From: Clostridium sp. D43t1_170807_H7
Lineage (GTDB): Bacteria; Bacillota; Clostridia; Clostridiales; Clostridiaceae
DNA: 64,000 nt
Assembly (NCBI RefSeq): GCF_015555905.1
Contig: NZ_JADNLK010000003.1
Coordinates: 1 to 64,000 of the forward strand
Reading direction: 5' to 3'
The translations under genes were made by a program, and so were the position numbers. Shown piece by piece: positions 18,595-27,256 of the stretch (its first letter is position 1; each line of letters begins with the position of its first letter). Under the pieces are notes generated by a model. That model did not search any database. It was not told where the DNA came from and saw nothing but the letters and a program-made list of their open reading frames with translations.

Positions 18595-19233
18595 TTGAAA
18601 TCTTTATATGCAGAAACTCAAGAAAATAATAATTATAATTTCAATAACAGGAATAGAAATGTAAAATGTAATTTTGAAAATTTATTTACTATTTTATGTA
18701 ATGCTAAGAGTGGTAATGAAAAATCTATTCTCTTTTTTATTGAAAAATATCAATTTCTAATAAAAAAATATGCTTTTAAGTACAAATTAAAAAATTATGA
18801 TGCTGATGATTTAATACAGATTGGAAATATATCTATTATTACTGCTATTAATAAATATGATCTTGCTAAGGGTGGAGAATATATTGATGCTTATATTATT
18901 AATTCAATTAAAAATGGTTTCAAAAACTTGGCACGTAACCAAATTAAATATAAAGATGAGTCTAGTCTTAATATTGCTGTTGATGAAGATACTGAAATTG
19001 AAGACTTAATTAGTGATTCCTTTGATTTAGAAGATTATGTGATTAACTCTATGCTCATTGATTCTTTAAGAACTGCTCTTTCTCCTGATGAATTTGAACT
19101 AATTAGAATTGCTTACCTTACTGAAAACTGTACTTTATATAGATATTGTATTGAACATAACTGGAATTATCCAAAGAAAAGGCGTGAATTACTTGCTTTA
19201 TTATCTAGAATTCGTAAATTTATTGAAAATTAA
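18595..19233 (+). CDS. Sigma-70 family factor, TcdR/UviA-like, probably SOS-controlled
   Basis: A 212-residue RNA polymerase sigma factor of the short, alternative kind. Residues about 65-125 match region 2, with DADDLIQIGNISIITAINKY typical of region 2.2. The C-terminal part after residue 160 would be region 4 (EFELIRIAYLTENCTL, then a basic YPKKRRELLALLSRI helix). The GGGGGT ribosome site at 18582-18587 fits a TTG start at 18595; the GTG at 18586 overlaps that site. Clostridial group-5 factors (TcdR, BotR, UviA) are of this size, and UviA of C. perfringens is UV-inducible. The tandem LexA-like boxes suggest the same here. Target promoters are unknown. Confidence 0.75.
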   Translation: MKSLYAETQENNNYNFNNRNRNVKCNFENLFTILCNAKSGNEKSILFFIEKYQFLIKKYAFKYKLKNYDADDLIQIGNISIITAINKYDLAKGGEYIDAYIINSIKNGFKNLARNQIKYKDESSLNIAVDEDTEIEDLISDSFDLEDYVINSMLIDSLRTALSPDEFELIRIAYLTENCTLYRYCIEHNWNYPKKRRELLALLSRIRKFIEN

Positions 19234-19237
19234 TAAT

Positions 19238-19316
19238 AAGCTATGTTTTAAATCTATGCTGATATTAACTTAATTAAATAAGCTTTTAATATCAACTTAC
19301 TTTTAAAACATAGCTT
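19238..19316. terminator. Bidirectional terminator between sigma-factor and phosphatase genes
   Basis: Long complementary arms AAGCTATGTTTTAA and TTAAAACATAGCTT enclose an inner pair TGATATTAA/TTAATATCA. It separates two convergent genes and can serve both. Confidence 0.75.
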
Positions 19317-19353
19317 AATAATAAAAATAGTTGTTTAAGTTATATTATAAGTT

Positions 19354-20106
19354 TTAAAATATTCCTAAAAATTTCTTTTCTTTAACTGTAGTTCCCTTAA
19401 ATTCTACATCTCCATTTTGAAGCATTACTTTCCCATTATTAATAAATTCCTTTTTTTGTGGTAGTTCTAAAATATTTAATGCTTCACTTATATCAGTGTC
19501 TCTTCCTCTATCTCTATGAGCATCTGATCCAATAAAGCTATATACATTATGTTCTAAGTATTTAGCTGCAGTTTTCTTAACATCTTTTCCAAAATCTCCA
19601 ACAATACTACCTGTATTCATTTGGAATAACATTCCCTCTTTTATAAGAGAATTAATCATTGATGGTTTTTTAATAAATTGTTTGTATCTTTCTGGATGAG
19701 CTATTATTGGAACAATTCCTCTTATTTGTAACTCATATATTGTGTTTATTACTTCATCTATATTAAACTCTAACATTGGAAGCTCTATTAACATATATTT
19801 TGTATTATTAATTGTTCCTATTATCTTATCATTATAATATTCTATAAGTTTTCTACTATAATAAACTTCTTGTCCTGCATATATATTAATATCTATGTTA
19901 TTTTCTTTTACTATCTTTTTTAATTCTTCTACCTTTTTAACTACATCTTTATACTCAACTTCAAATCTTCCTCTCATGAAATGAGGTGTTGCAATTATAT
20001 CTGTTGTTCCTGACTGTTCTGATTTTTTTAGCATGTTTATTGTCATATCAATACTTTTTGAACCATCATCTATCTCATTTATTATATGAGAATGTATATC
20101 TACCAT
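19354..20106 (-). CDS. CpsB/YwqE-type PHP-domain tyrosine-protein phosphatase
   Basis: A 250-residue manganese-dependent phosphatase of the PHP superfamily that reverses BY-kinase phosphorylation and so tunes capsule synthesis. The start MVDIHSHIINEIDDGS gives the metal-binding His 5 and His 7. Further ligands are in IIATPHFMRG, GQEVYY, PIIAHPERY and IGSDAHRDRG. The usual length is about 250. It sits 1.4 kb upstream of the kinase gene, detached from the operon by the sigma-factor gene on the other strand. Confidence 0.93.
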   Translation of the reverse strand: MVDIHSHIINEIDDGSKSIDMTINMLKKSEQSGTTDIIATPHFMRGRFEVEYKDVVKKVEELKKIVKENNIDINIYAGQEVYYSRKLIEYYNDKIIGTINNTKYMLIELPMLEFNIDEVINTIYELQIRGIVPIIAHPERYKQFIKKPSMINSLIKEGMLFQMNTGSIVGDFGKDVKKTAAKYLEHNVYSFIGSDAHRDRGRDTDISEALNILELPQKKEFINNGKVMLQNGDVEFKGTTVKEKKFLGIF

Positions 20107-20224
20107 AAAATTTCCCCCTAGCCTTTGTATATTATACAGTACATATTATATACTATGTACTCTTCTAGTAAAAAGGGAAATATATCTAATTTATTATTAT
20201 TTTTTATAATTATTAATTTAACTA

Positions 20225-20938
20225 TTATCCCAAACCTGGAACAATAACTTTATTACTTTCATCTGATGCATTCTCATCATCAGGAACTTCTGGCAATGTT
20301 GGTACTTCCTCACTTGGTATATTAGGTCTTATACCTATACTCCAATCTTTTCCCTCATCAGTTGTTTCACTTTTCTTATTAATATAGATAACTATTCTTT
20401 GAATAGAATCACTATAATAATATTCCATAACAGTATAATCTAAATCATTACCTGTATATTGCATACCTTTTTTATATATATTTTTAATTGCTTGTAATAA
20501 TTCTTTATCTTTTGATTTAAATTTATCAGGTGAATACCCTTCCGTAACACACCAAATTGCCATTTGTGTTGCAAAGTATGCATTATCATCTGTAGTTACT
20601 CCAATTTCAGCTGCAGTTTTATTTGGATATCCTTCAGCCATGATTCCAACAACTTGTCTTGCTGCTTTACCTACAAATTCAAAGTTTTGTCCTGATGGAT
20701 AATCCTTTTCTACTTCTAAACAATATCCTGAGCCAACCTCTGAATCTATTCTTGATGCATATAAATAAAAATTTTCATATCCTATAGTATTAATCACTTC
20801 ATTTCCAACATCTATTGTTGTATGATTGGGAATAGAAGATTTTACTGTTGGCCCTGCCATTACATTAGTAGTTAAATTTATTATTGATATTAGTAATATA
20901 AATAATACAATAAATATATTATTTCTAAGGCTTTTCAT
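20225..20938 (-). CDS. Secreted thioester-domain (TQXA) protein without a visible anchor
   Basis: A 237-residue exported protein. After a signal peptide (about 1-28) comes a TQXA thioester domain: Cys 73 in GYCLEV and Gln 125 in TQMAIWC are the pair expected to form the internal Cys-Gln thioester that bonds covalently to host surfaces. A Pro/Glu/Asp-rich tail ends VIVPGLG and stops, with no LPXTG, hydrophobic anchor or basic tail. No anchor is encoded in the next frames either. It lies 90 bases behind the sortase gene, probably in one transcript. It may be a pilus-tip-type adhesin, or VPGLG may be the remains of a sorting signal. Confidence 0.8.
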   Translation of the reverse strand: MKSLRNNIFIVLFILLISIINLTTNVMAGPTVKSSIPNHTTIDVGNEVINTIGYENFYLYASRIDSEVGSGYCLEVEKDYPSGQNFEFVGKAARQVVGIMAEGYPNKTAAEIGVTTDDNAYFATQMAIWCVTEGYSPDKFKSKDKELLQAIKNIYKKGMQYTGNDLDYTVMEYYYSDSIQRIVIYINKKSETTDEGKDWSIGIRPNIPSEEVPTLPEVPDDENASDESNKVIVPGLG

Positions 20939-21028
20939 CAGACTTCACCTCCAATAATATTTCTAATTTTAGTGTTGTCTTTATCCAGAAATATATTCAA
21001 AGTAAGTCTAATAAAACTTAGGTAATTA

Positions 21029-21820
21029 TTATCTTACAACTGCATTATTTAACTTTCCAACTAATACAGTTCTTGCGCCTGTATATTCATAACTACAAGT
21101 TACTAATGTTATTATTTTATCTTCTTCAGTTATAGTAATATCTTTGTTATACATTGATTTTTCTGATTCATTTAAAGCATAGTTTACAAAGGCTTCATCA
21201 TCTGCAAATTCAATATCTAAGCTAACTTTACTTTCATCTTCAACATATACTGAAAATATTTCGTATTGATATAATGTATTATTTCTTATTATGTTAATTG
21301 TATCATTGCTATTGAAAAAGCTATCTTCTTTAAATTTAATTATATTATTAAACATGGTACCATTTCTCATGTTGTGACCATATACTATGATATTTTTATC
21401 TTCATCTATATTATTTCTATAATCTACAAATATTGTTCCTGACATATTACTTTCATTTTTGAAATTATGTTTAAGATAATATTCATTATCTTCTGCCTGA
21501 ACTATTGGATAATTAATTTCTGTGTTTGGAATTTGAATCCACATTTCATAATTACTATTTATAGATTTTAGTTCCTCTTCATTAGTATTTATTGTTTTAT
21601 TATTCTCCTCTGATTTAACTAAATCATCATTATCTTGTATTTCATTACTTGAGGATTCGCCGCCATCATCTGATAAATATACATCACTAATTGTTGGTGC
21701 ATAACTTTGAATTTCATTATTTAATTTTTCATCAATAAAATAATTATAAAATTTATAGCAAATTACAGACAAGCAGCATATTATTATTATAAATAACGTT
21801 GTATTAGTTACCCTCTTCAT
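21029..21820 (-). CDS. Class B-type sortase
   Basis: A 263-residue membrane-anchored transpeptidase that cuts sorting signals and attaches proteins to the wall or to pilins. An N-terminal membrane segment (about 8-28) is followed by an acidic linker and the sortase beta barrel. Catalytic residues are His 149 (VYGHNM), Cys 242 (TLVTCSYEYTGAR) and Arg 250. The TLVTC-x7-R form resembles class B. It is flanked by its probable substrates, the thioester proteins before and behind it. AGGAGG-type sequence precedes the start. Confidence 0.9.
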   Translation of the reverse strand: MKRVTNTTLFIIIICCLSVICYKFYNYFIDEKLNNEIQSYAPTISDVYLSDDGGESSSNEIQDNDDLVKSEENNKTINTNEEELKSINSNYEMWIQIPNTEINYPIVQAEDNEYYLKHNFKNESNMSGTIFVDYRNNIDEDKNIIVYGHNMRNGTMFNNIIKFKEDSFFNSNDTINIIRNNTLYQYEIFSVYVEDESKVSLDIEFADDEAFVNYALNESEKSMYNKDITITEEDKIITLVTCSYEYTGARTVLVGKLNNAVVR

Positions 21821-21847
21821 TAATTTCCTCCTTTTTTTATATAAACT

Positions 21848-21897
21848 GAATTCTTAGTTTCAGGTGGAGTTTTAACTCCATCTGAAGCTTAGAATTC
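21848..21897. terminator. Long perfect-type hairpin in the sortase leader
   Basis: Two 24-base arms (21848-21871 and 21874-21897) starting GAATTCTTAG and ending CTTAGAATTC pair with few mismatches. There is no T-tract towards the sortase gene, so it may be an RNA stability or regulatory hairpin rather than a terminator. Confidence 0.45.
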
Positions 21898-21898
21898 G

Positions 21899-21970
21899 TT
21901 ATCTAGTGGCTATCCGTTTTTTATAACACACCGACTTAAGATGGGAGTGTTACAACGGCTAGATATCAGA
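21899..21970 (-). promoter_or_regulatory. Structured leader element before the sortase gene
   Basis: Nested complementary segments are visible: ATCTAG (21901-21906) with CTAGAT (21959-21964), CCG (21914-21916) with CGG (21956-21958), and TAACAC (21923-21928) with GTGTTA (21947-21952). Internal bulges and a CC..GG-closed loop carry an ACTTAAGAT core. Multi-part stems with bulges suit a structured RNA. It does not match the c-di-GMP-I, c-di-GMP-II or other riboswitch consensus sequences I know. Confidence 0.35.
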
Positions 21971-21979
21971 TAAATATAT

Positions 21980-22023
21980 AAAACACAGAACTTTTGCTAT
22001 TGATTGGCTTGGTTCTGTGTTTT
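21980..22023. terminator. Terminator-like hairpin behind the Cna-B/TQXA adhesin gene
   Basis: The arms AAAACACAGAAC and GTTCTGTGTTTT pair perfectly, 16 bases behind the adhesin stop. Confidence 0.65.
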
Positions 22024-22038
22024 ATACTTTAGTTTAAA

Positions 22039-23203
22039 TTATTTATCTTTCTTCTTTCTATTGTTTACTAATAATCCACCGCCTGCTAATAGTAATACAG
22101 CTACAACTCCTGCTAATCCAATTTCACCTGTCTTTGGTGTTGATGTATTTTTATTTGTTGTTGTATTGATGGGCTTCGTATTTGTAGTAGGTGTTGTATT
22201 TTTGTTTTCTTTTTTATTTGTATGAGAGGCTTTTATTATTTCATTATTTTCCTTAATTTCAAAAGAATATTCAGTATTATCTAATACATATCCCTCTGGA
22301 GCTGTAATTTCTTGATAAGTATATTTTCCATAAGGAAGATCTGTAAATTTAACTACTCCATTTTCGTCAGTTTCAGCCTTTGAAACTATTTCTCCTGCTT
22401 CATTTTTTATAACAAATTCAGCATTTGCTAATGGATTTTCATCTTCATCAACACCTAAGTTTGTATGATTTGATTCTTCTGATTGTCCTTCTATTGTGTA
22501 TTGTAAATCAATATCTGTACCATCAGCATTTTTTCCATCAACTTTAAATATAAATTCAACATCACAGTTTTCACCATTTTGATGGATTACTGGATCTTTA
22601 GAAATAATATTTGCTACTGAAACTTGTCCTTCAACTCCATCTAGATTTATTAAATAGTCATATATAGCAGCAATATTTCCTGTTAAATCAGATGGTGTAT
22701 TTGCAGCATTAGCATATTTCCAAATTGCTAATTGTGTTGCTGTTATTGCTTCTACTGCAGTTAAATTTTCTAAGTTTAAAGTACTTGATATTTCTTCAAG
22801 TGATATAAATGGATATGCATTTCTAACTATTGCTCTAATATGTTTAGCACTATCATCATCATAGTAATTTGCATCTTCAACATTAACCCTTGAATAATTA
22901 TGTCTATTCTCTACTACTGTATCAAAATCTACACAATATGCATATGATATACTCCCATCAGGGTTTCCGACCTTAAATAGTGCTGTTGACGCACTGCTTC
23001 CATTTACTACAACACGATTACCACTGATTTCTACTCCCCTATAGGTATAATCATAACTTTCGTTTTCTTCAGCTCTTACTATTGATGTACTTAACCCTAA
23101 TATCATAAATAGGGCTGTTAAAAATGATATAAGTTTTTTTTCTAGTGTTTCTTTTGTTTATTTTCTTAAATCTTGCAGTTTCTTTTTTATTGTCTGTTTT
23201 CAA
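22039..23203 (-). pseudogene. Thioester/SpaA-domain sortase-anchored adhesin, frameshifted at an A8 tract (possibly phase-variable)
   Basis: The main frame (355 aa, from 23106) has a TQXA thioester domain (Cys 58 in YAYCVD, Gln 125 in TQLAIW), a SpaA/Cna-B domain (about 220-300, LANAEFVIKNEAG, EITAPEGYVLDNTEY), a Thr/Asn-rich spacer and the sorting signal STPKTGEIG plus hydrophobic segment and RKKKDK tail. It lacks a proper start. A TTG at 23203 with GGAGAT upstream opens a signal-peptide frame that runs out of phase at eight A (23134-23141). Removing one A gives a continuous secretion signal ending LSTSIVRAEE. The gene is therefore off in this sequence by slippage, mutation or sequencing error. 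Confidence 0.85.
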
Positions 23204-23490
23204 AACACCATCTCCTTCATTTAAATTACATTTAATATATTCCCAATTATTTCCATTCAATTACTATTATATTACTTTTGTTGTTCTTTTCAATATATTT
23301 AATAAAAATAGGATAGAGAAGTTATAAAAACAAAGAATATGTTTATCCATAGTGTAATTCCATTTGTTGACACTAAGATAGAAAGATACAAGGAAAGAAA
23401 ATATAATTTCTTTTAGGCATTGCTTGATAAGTTTATATTTGTTAGTATTATATGTAAAAATTATACTGAAAGATTACGAGGTGAAGGATT

Positions 23491-23904
23491 ATGAATAAAT
23501 TTATAAAAATTCTAAAAGATTATGATAATGATGATATTATAAAGGATTTTTTATTAGATAAAGAATTAGAATTTTATAATAATGACATGAAAGATATAAT
23601 TATTTCTTTAGGTTTTTATGTTCCTAATTATAACATATTAACATCATTACTTGAGATTCATGACAATGTAAACCCAACTGAAACTGAAATGTTTGCGAAT
23701 GGACCAATAACCAATGTTATAAATCTATATCATACTAACATAAGTTATTTGTATTTAGTTAGAAGAGAGCAATTTGGATTAAGAGACGAAGACGCTATAA
23801 TAACAGAATTAGTGTTTAGTAATAATACTAAAGAATTAATAAATACATTGAAGATAGACCTCTGCAATAGAAATATTGTTAGGGAATCTAAAAAGAGTTT
23901 ATAG
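23491..23904 (+). CDS. Hypothetical protein
   Basis: A 137-residue soluble, acidic protein I do not recognise. The N-terminal half is helical and charged (LKDYDNDDIIKDFLLDKELE). A conserved-looking middle (NPTETEMFANGPITNVINLY) follows. There is no signal peptide or membrane segment. A GAGGTGAAGG site precedes the ATG and a terminator follows directly. It stands alone on the plus strand between minus-strand genes. Confidence 0.65.
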   Translation: MNKFIKILKDYDNDDIIKDFLLDKELEFYNNDMKDIIISLGFYVPNYNILTSLLEIHDNVNPTETEMFANGPITNVINLYHTNISYLYLVRREQFGLRDEDAIITELVFSNNTKELINTLKIDLCNRNIVRESKKSL

Positions 23905-23908
23905 TGAG

Positions 23909-23940
23909 ATAGGGTTGTAATTTGTGCAACCCTATTTTGA
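23909..23940 (+). terminator. Terminator of the hypothetical gene at 23.5 kb
   Basis: The arms ATAGGGTTG and CAACCCTAT pair perfectly, followed by TTTTGA. It starts 4 bases after the stop codon. Confidence 0.75.
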
Positions 23941-23983
23941 GTACCATATCAATAATTTAATCTAACAGAAACTATAATAAAAA

Positions 23984-24030
23984 AGCACATAGTAAGATCA
24001 CTATTATTTTCTTCTATCTTACTACATGCT
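23984..24030. terminator. prfC terminator
   Basis: The arms AGCACATAGTAAGAT and ATCTTACTACATGCT pair with one mismatch, behind the prfC stop at 24064. Confidence 0.6.
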
Positions 24031-24063
24031 TCTATTTAAATAATTTATTTTCTATTTTTAAAT

Positions 24064-25659
24064 TTACTCGTCACTCTTACCTACACCAGAAAGAACTAAT
24101 CCTTTATTGTGGTCAAGAGCCCAGTTAATTCCCCAGTCATTTTGGAATATTATTAAGTCTCTATCTTTAAAGTCCTTAACTCTCTTAGCATCAGATGTTA
24201 AATTTAATCTATCAATATCTCCATCATAGCTTTCAACCCATCTTACATATCTAAATGCAAGTCTATCCATCTTGATGTCAACATTGTATTCATTTTTAAG
24301 TCTGTATTCAAGAACTTCAAATTGAAGTACACCTACAACCCCTACAATTATTTCTTCCATACCAACATGGTTTTCTTTAAATACTTGGATAGCCCCTTCT
24401 TGAGCTATTTGAGTAACACCCTTAACAAATTGTTTTCTCTTCATAGTATCCACTGGTCTAACTCTAGCAAAATGTTCAGGAGCGAATGTTGGAATTCCTT
24501 CAAATCTGAACTTTTTAGATGGTGAACATAATGTATCTCCTATTGAGAATATACCTGGATCGAATACCCCGATAATATCTCCAGCATATGCTTCTTCAAC
24601 AATTTCTCTGTTTTCAGCCATGAATTGTTGAGGTTGAGCTAGCTTAAGCTTCTTTCCACCTTGCATATGGAATACTTCTTCACCCTTAGTAAACTTACCT
24701 GAACAAATTCTCATGAAAGCAATCCTATCTCTATGAGCTTTGTTCATGTTTGCTTGAATCTTAAATACAAATGCAGAGAATTTATCATCAAATGGATCTA
24801 TTTCTCCAATATTTGAGTTTCTAGCAAGTGGTGATGTAGTCATTTGTAAGAAATGTTCTAGGAATGGCTCAACACCAAAGTTTGTTAAAGCTGATCCGAA
24901 GAATACTGGAGTTAATTCTCCTAATCTAACCTTTTCCATATCAAGTTCATCACCAGCAATATCAAGAAGCTCAATATCTTCCATTAATTTCTCATGTAGT
25001 GCTTCACCTAATATTTCTCTAAACTTTTCATCATCAACAGAACCTTCAATAGCTTCAACTTCTGTAGAACCGTGGTTTCCACCATTGAATGCTATAATTC
25101 TTTGATTTTGTCTATCGTAAACACCTTTAAAATCCTTACCAGAACCTATTGGCCAATTCATTGGATATGTTTTGATTCCTAGTTCTGCTTCAATATCTTC
25201 TAATAATCCAAATGGATCTTGAGCTTCTCTATCCATCTTATTGATGAATGTGAAGATTGGCATTTCTCTTAATGAACAAACATGGAATAGCTTTCTTGTT
25301 TGATCTTCCACCCCTTTAGCGGCGTCAACTACCATTACAGCAGAGTCAGCAGCCATAAGCGTTCTATATGTATCTTCTGAGAAGTCTTGGTGTCCTGGAG
25401 TATCTAGAATGTTTATGCAGTGTCCTGCATAGTTAAATTGCATAACAGATGAAGTAACAGAAATACCTCTTTGCTTTTCTATTTCCATCCAGTCTGAAAC
25501 AGCATGTGTTGATGCTTTTCTTGCTTTTACTGAACCTGCAAGTCTTATTGCTCCTCCGTATAATAGGAACTTTTCTGTTAATGTTGTTTTACCAGCATCA
25601 GGGTGAGAAATAATTGCAAAGGTTCTTCTCTTTTTAATCTCATTTATGTAATCAGCCAA
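24064..25659 (-). CDS. prfC: Peptide chain release factor 3
   Basis: A 531-residue GTPase that recycles RF1/RF2 from the ribosome after peptide release. The GTP-binding motifs are all present: SHPDAGKTTLTEK (G1), RGISVTSS (G2), DTPGHQDFSEDTYRT (G3) and NKMDREAQDP (G4). The elongation-factor-like domains II and III follow. The length is that of the family. AGGAGG precedes the start. It is a single gene whose upstream region contains three 71-bp repeats, an unusual leader or promoter. Confidence 0.97.
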   Translation of the reverse strand: MADYINEIKKRRTFAIISHPDAGKTTLTEKFLLYGGAIRLAGSVKARKASTHAVSDWMEIEKQRGISVTSSVMQFNYAGHCINILDTPGHQDFSEDTYRTLMAADSAVMVVDAAKGVEDQTRKLFHVCSLREMPIFTFINKMDREAQDPFGLLEDIEAELGIKTYPMNWPIGSGKDFKGVYDRQNQRIIAFNGGNHGSTEVEAIEGSVDDEKFREILGEALHEKLMEDIELLDIAGDELDMEKVRLGELTPVFFGSALTNFGVEPFLEHFLQMTTSPLARNSNIGEIDPFDDKFSAFVFKIQANMNKAHRDRIAFMRICSGKFTKGEEVFHMQGGKKLKLAQPQQFMAENREIVEEAYAGDIIGVFDPGIFSIGDTLCSPSKKFRFEGIPTFAPEHFARVRPVDTMKRKQFVKGVTQIAQEGAIQVFKENHVGMEEIIVGVVGVLQFEVLEYRLKNEYNVDIKMDRLAFRYVRWVESYDGDIDRLNLTSDAKRVKDFKDRDLIIFQNDWGINWALDHNKGLVLSGVGKSDE

Positions 25660-25714
25660 TGTTATGTCCTCCTAAAATTATTTATATAATGAATAAATTT
25701 ATTTCTTTTTATTT

Positions 25715-25927
25715 ATTTAAAGGAAACTCGACTCCTTTCAGTCGCTGAGTAAATTCGACTGACCAAATATAAAATTTGAAGTCTCATTTAAAGGAAACTC
25801 GACTCCTTTCAGTCGCTGAGTAAATTCGACTGACCAAATATAAAATTTGAAGTCTCATTTAAAGGAAACTCGACTCCTTTCAGTCGCTGAGTAAATTCGA
25901 CTGACCAAATTTAAATTTGGAGTCTCA
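25715..25927. repeat. Three tandem 71-bp repeats upstream of prfC
   Basis: Three units start at 25715, 25786 and 25857 with an exact 71-bp period. Units 1 and 2 are nearly identical; unit 3 differs in its last 15 bases. On the minus strand each unit can fold CAGTCG with CGACTG, AAAGGA with TCCTTT, and an AAATTT/ATATTT palindrome. The array ends 56 bases before the prfC start codon. It is not a CRISPR: the units are contiguous with no variable spacers. Confidence 0.95.
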
Positions 25928-26074
25928 CTTAACTTAATTATTATATACTTTTTTATTCCATAATACAAGAATTCCTCTAAGCTTAGGGAATAATTCCCTA
26001 TGTTCAGATAGATTTAAATATTAATTTTTTTAATTCATTACAAATATAGTATTATCATATAATATTATACGCTA

Positions 26075-27019
26075 CTATACTGGTAATACTTTTGATTTTA
26101 TGTTATTCCATGATACATATGTAGTTATTTTTATATTTAAATTTATATTCAACTTTAATTTCTCATCTTTATTTAATCTATAATCATATTCAATATTATT
26201 CTTATATTCATTGGCTCTCCAACTTAAATAATGGTCTATATATTTAGTTGCAACTCCTCTAAATTTTTTCAACCATCTTTTTATTTTTACAGAGTAGCTT
26301 GCATCGATTGGAGTGATATCTATTCTCCTAATTCTAATTTTATTTATTGTATTATGTTTATCTGAAAAAGCTTGAAGTCTTCCATCTAAAAACGCCACAG
26401 CAATAGCCTTTTTATCAATTCTTGGTTCTATATTTTCCTTTAATTCTCTAAATCCTAGATGATTTCTAGCTGCTATTATAGATATAATATCAATAGATTT
26501 ATTCATTGCATTTACTATTGAAATTTTATCCTTCTCTTTATTTTTACTATATCTATCGCCTTTAAAATTCTCAAGTAAAACTACCCTTGTTAATTCAGCA
26601 TAATCACATAACTTCTCAACATAATTTACCTGCTTTAAGTTATATAAAAATCTATGTCTCCAGAAAAATGATGTTACTATACTTATGTTAAGAATCTCTG
26701 CACATTCTCTAATTGTTAGTCCCTTTTCATATAACTCCTTATATTTATGGCAATTTTCCTTAAACTTTTTTGAATATCTAAAGGGACTTTCAGTTTGCTT
26801 TGTAAATGTTCTTTCACATTTATTGTTTTTGCATTTATATCGTTGTATACCGTTATATGAACCATACTTTATCACATCTTCGCTTTTGCAATGAGGGCAT
26901 TTTATGTATTTATTTTGCTTTTTATCATTAATATTATTTTCTATTTTTAATGTTGATTTATCTATTTTTTCTTTAAATAACTTTAATCTATATTCTTTGT
27001 TATTAATGGTTTTACTCAT
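26075..27019 (-). CDS. IS1595-like transposase family protein, possibly inactive or domesticated
   Basis: A 314-residue protein with an N-terminal zinc ribbon (CPHCKSEDVIKYG, then RYKCKNNKCERTF) and a helix-turn-helix (GLTIRECAEILNISIVTSFFWRH). The C-terminal part ends FRGVATKYIDHYLSWRANEY, like the IS1595/ISL3-type DDE domain. The usual first acidic residue region reads RVVLLENFKGDRY and the later H-N motif is not evident, so catalysis is doubtful. I found no terminal inverted repeats or target duplication around it. It is either a decayed insertion sequence or a co-opted DNA-binding protein. Confidence 0.7.
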   Translation of the reverse strand: MSKTINNKEYRLKLFKEKIDKSTLKIENNINDKKQNKYIKCPHCKSEDVIKYGSYNGIQRYKCKNNKCERTFTKQTESPFRYSKKFKENCHKYKELYEKGLTIRECAEILNISIVTSFFWRHRFLYNLKQVNYVEKLCDYAELTRVVLLENFKGDRYSKNKEKDKISIVNAMNKSIDIISIIAARNHLGFRELKENIEPRIDKKAIAVAFLDGRLQAFSDKHNTINKIRIRRIDITPIDASYSVKIKRWLKKFRGVATKYIDHYLSWRANEYKNNIEYDYRLNKDEKLKLNINLNIKITTYVSWNNIKSKVLPV

Positions 27020-27115
27020 AATTCATCACCCAGTTATGAGTATTAACACATTTTTTCACATTTAATCCTTCATTAGACTTTATCTATTAACATACCTATT
27101 TTTCTCTATAGGCAT

Positions 27116-27159
27116 TCTGTTATATAAGAATGTTGTTACCAACATTTTTATATAACAGA
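27116..27159. terminator. Strong hairpin behind the HEPN/MNT pair
   Basis: TCTGTTATATAA pairs with TTATATAACAGA, and the inner AATGTTG with CAACATT. It lies about 100 bases behind the HEPN stop. Confidence 0.6.
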
Positions 27160-27256
27160 TACACTATACTATTTAAAATATATATTACATACTGCAAAAT
27201 CAAACTTAAAAATTCATAAAATTAATTTTATCTTCTAATATTTTTACCCTATATTA

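Noticed and set aside
21899..21970. Cyclic di-GMP riboswitch
   Set aside because: The expected conserved bases of class I and class II aptamers are not found, so only an unnamed structured element is reported.
25715..25927. CRISPR array
   Set aside because: The 71-bp units follow one another directly with no unique spacers, and no cas genes are nearby.
26040..27060. Complete insertion sequence around the transposase-like gene
   Set aside because: No terminal inverted repeats or target-site duplication could be found on either side.
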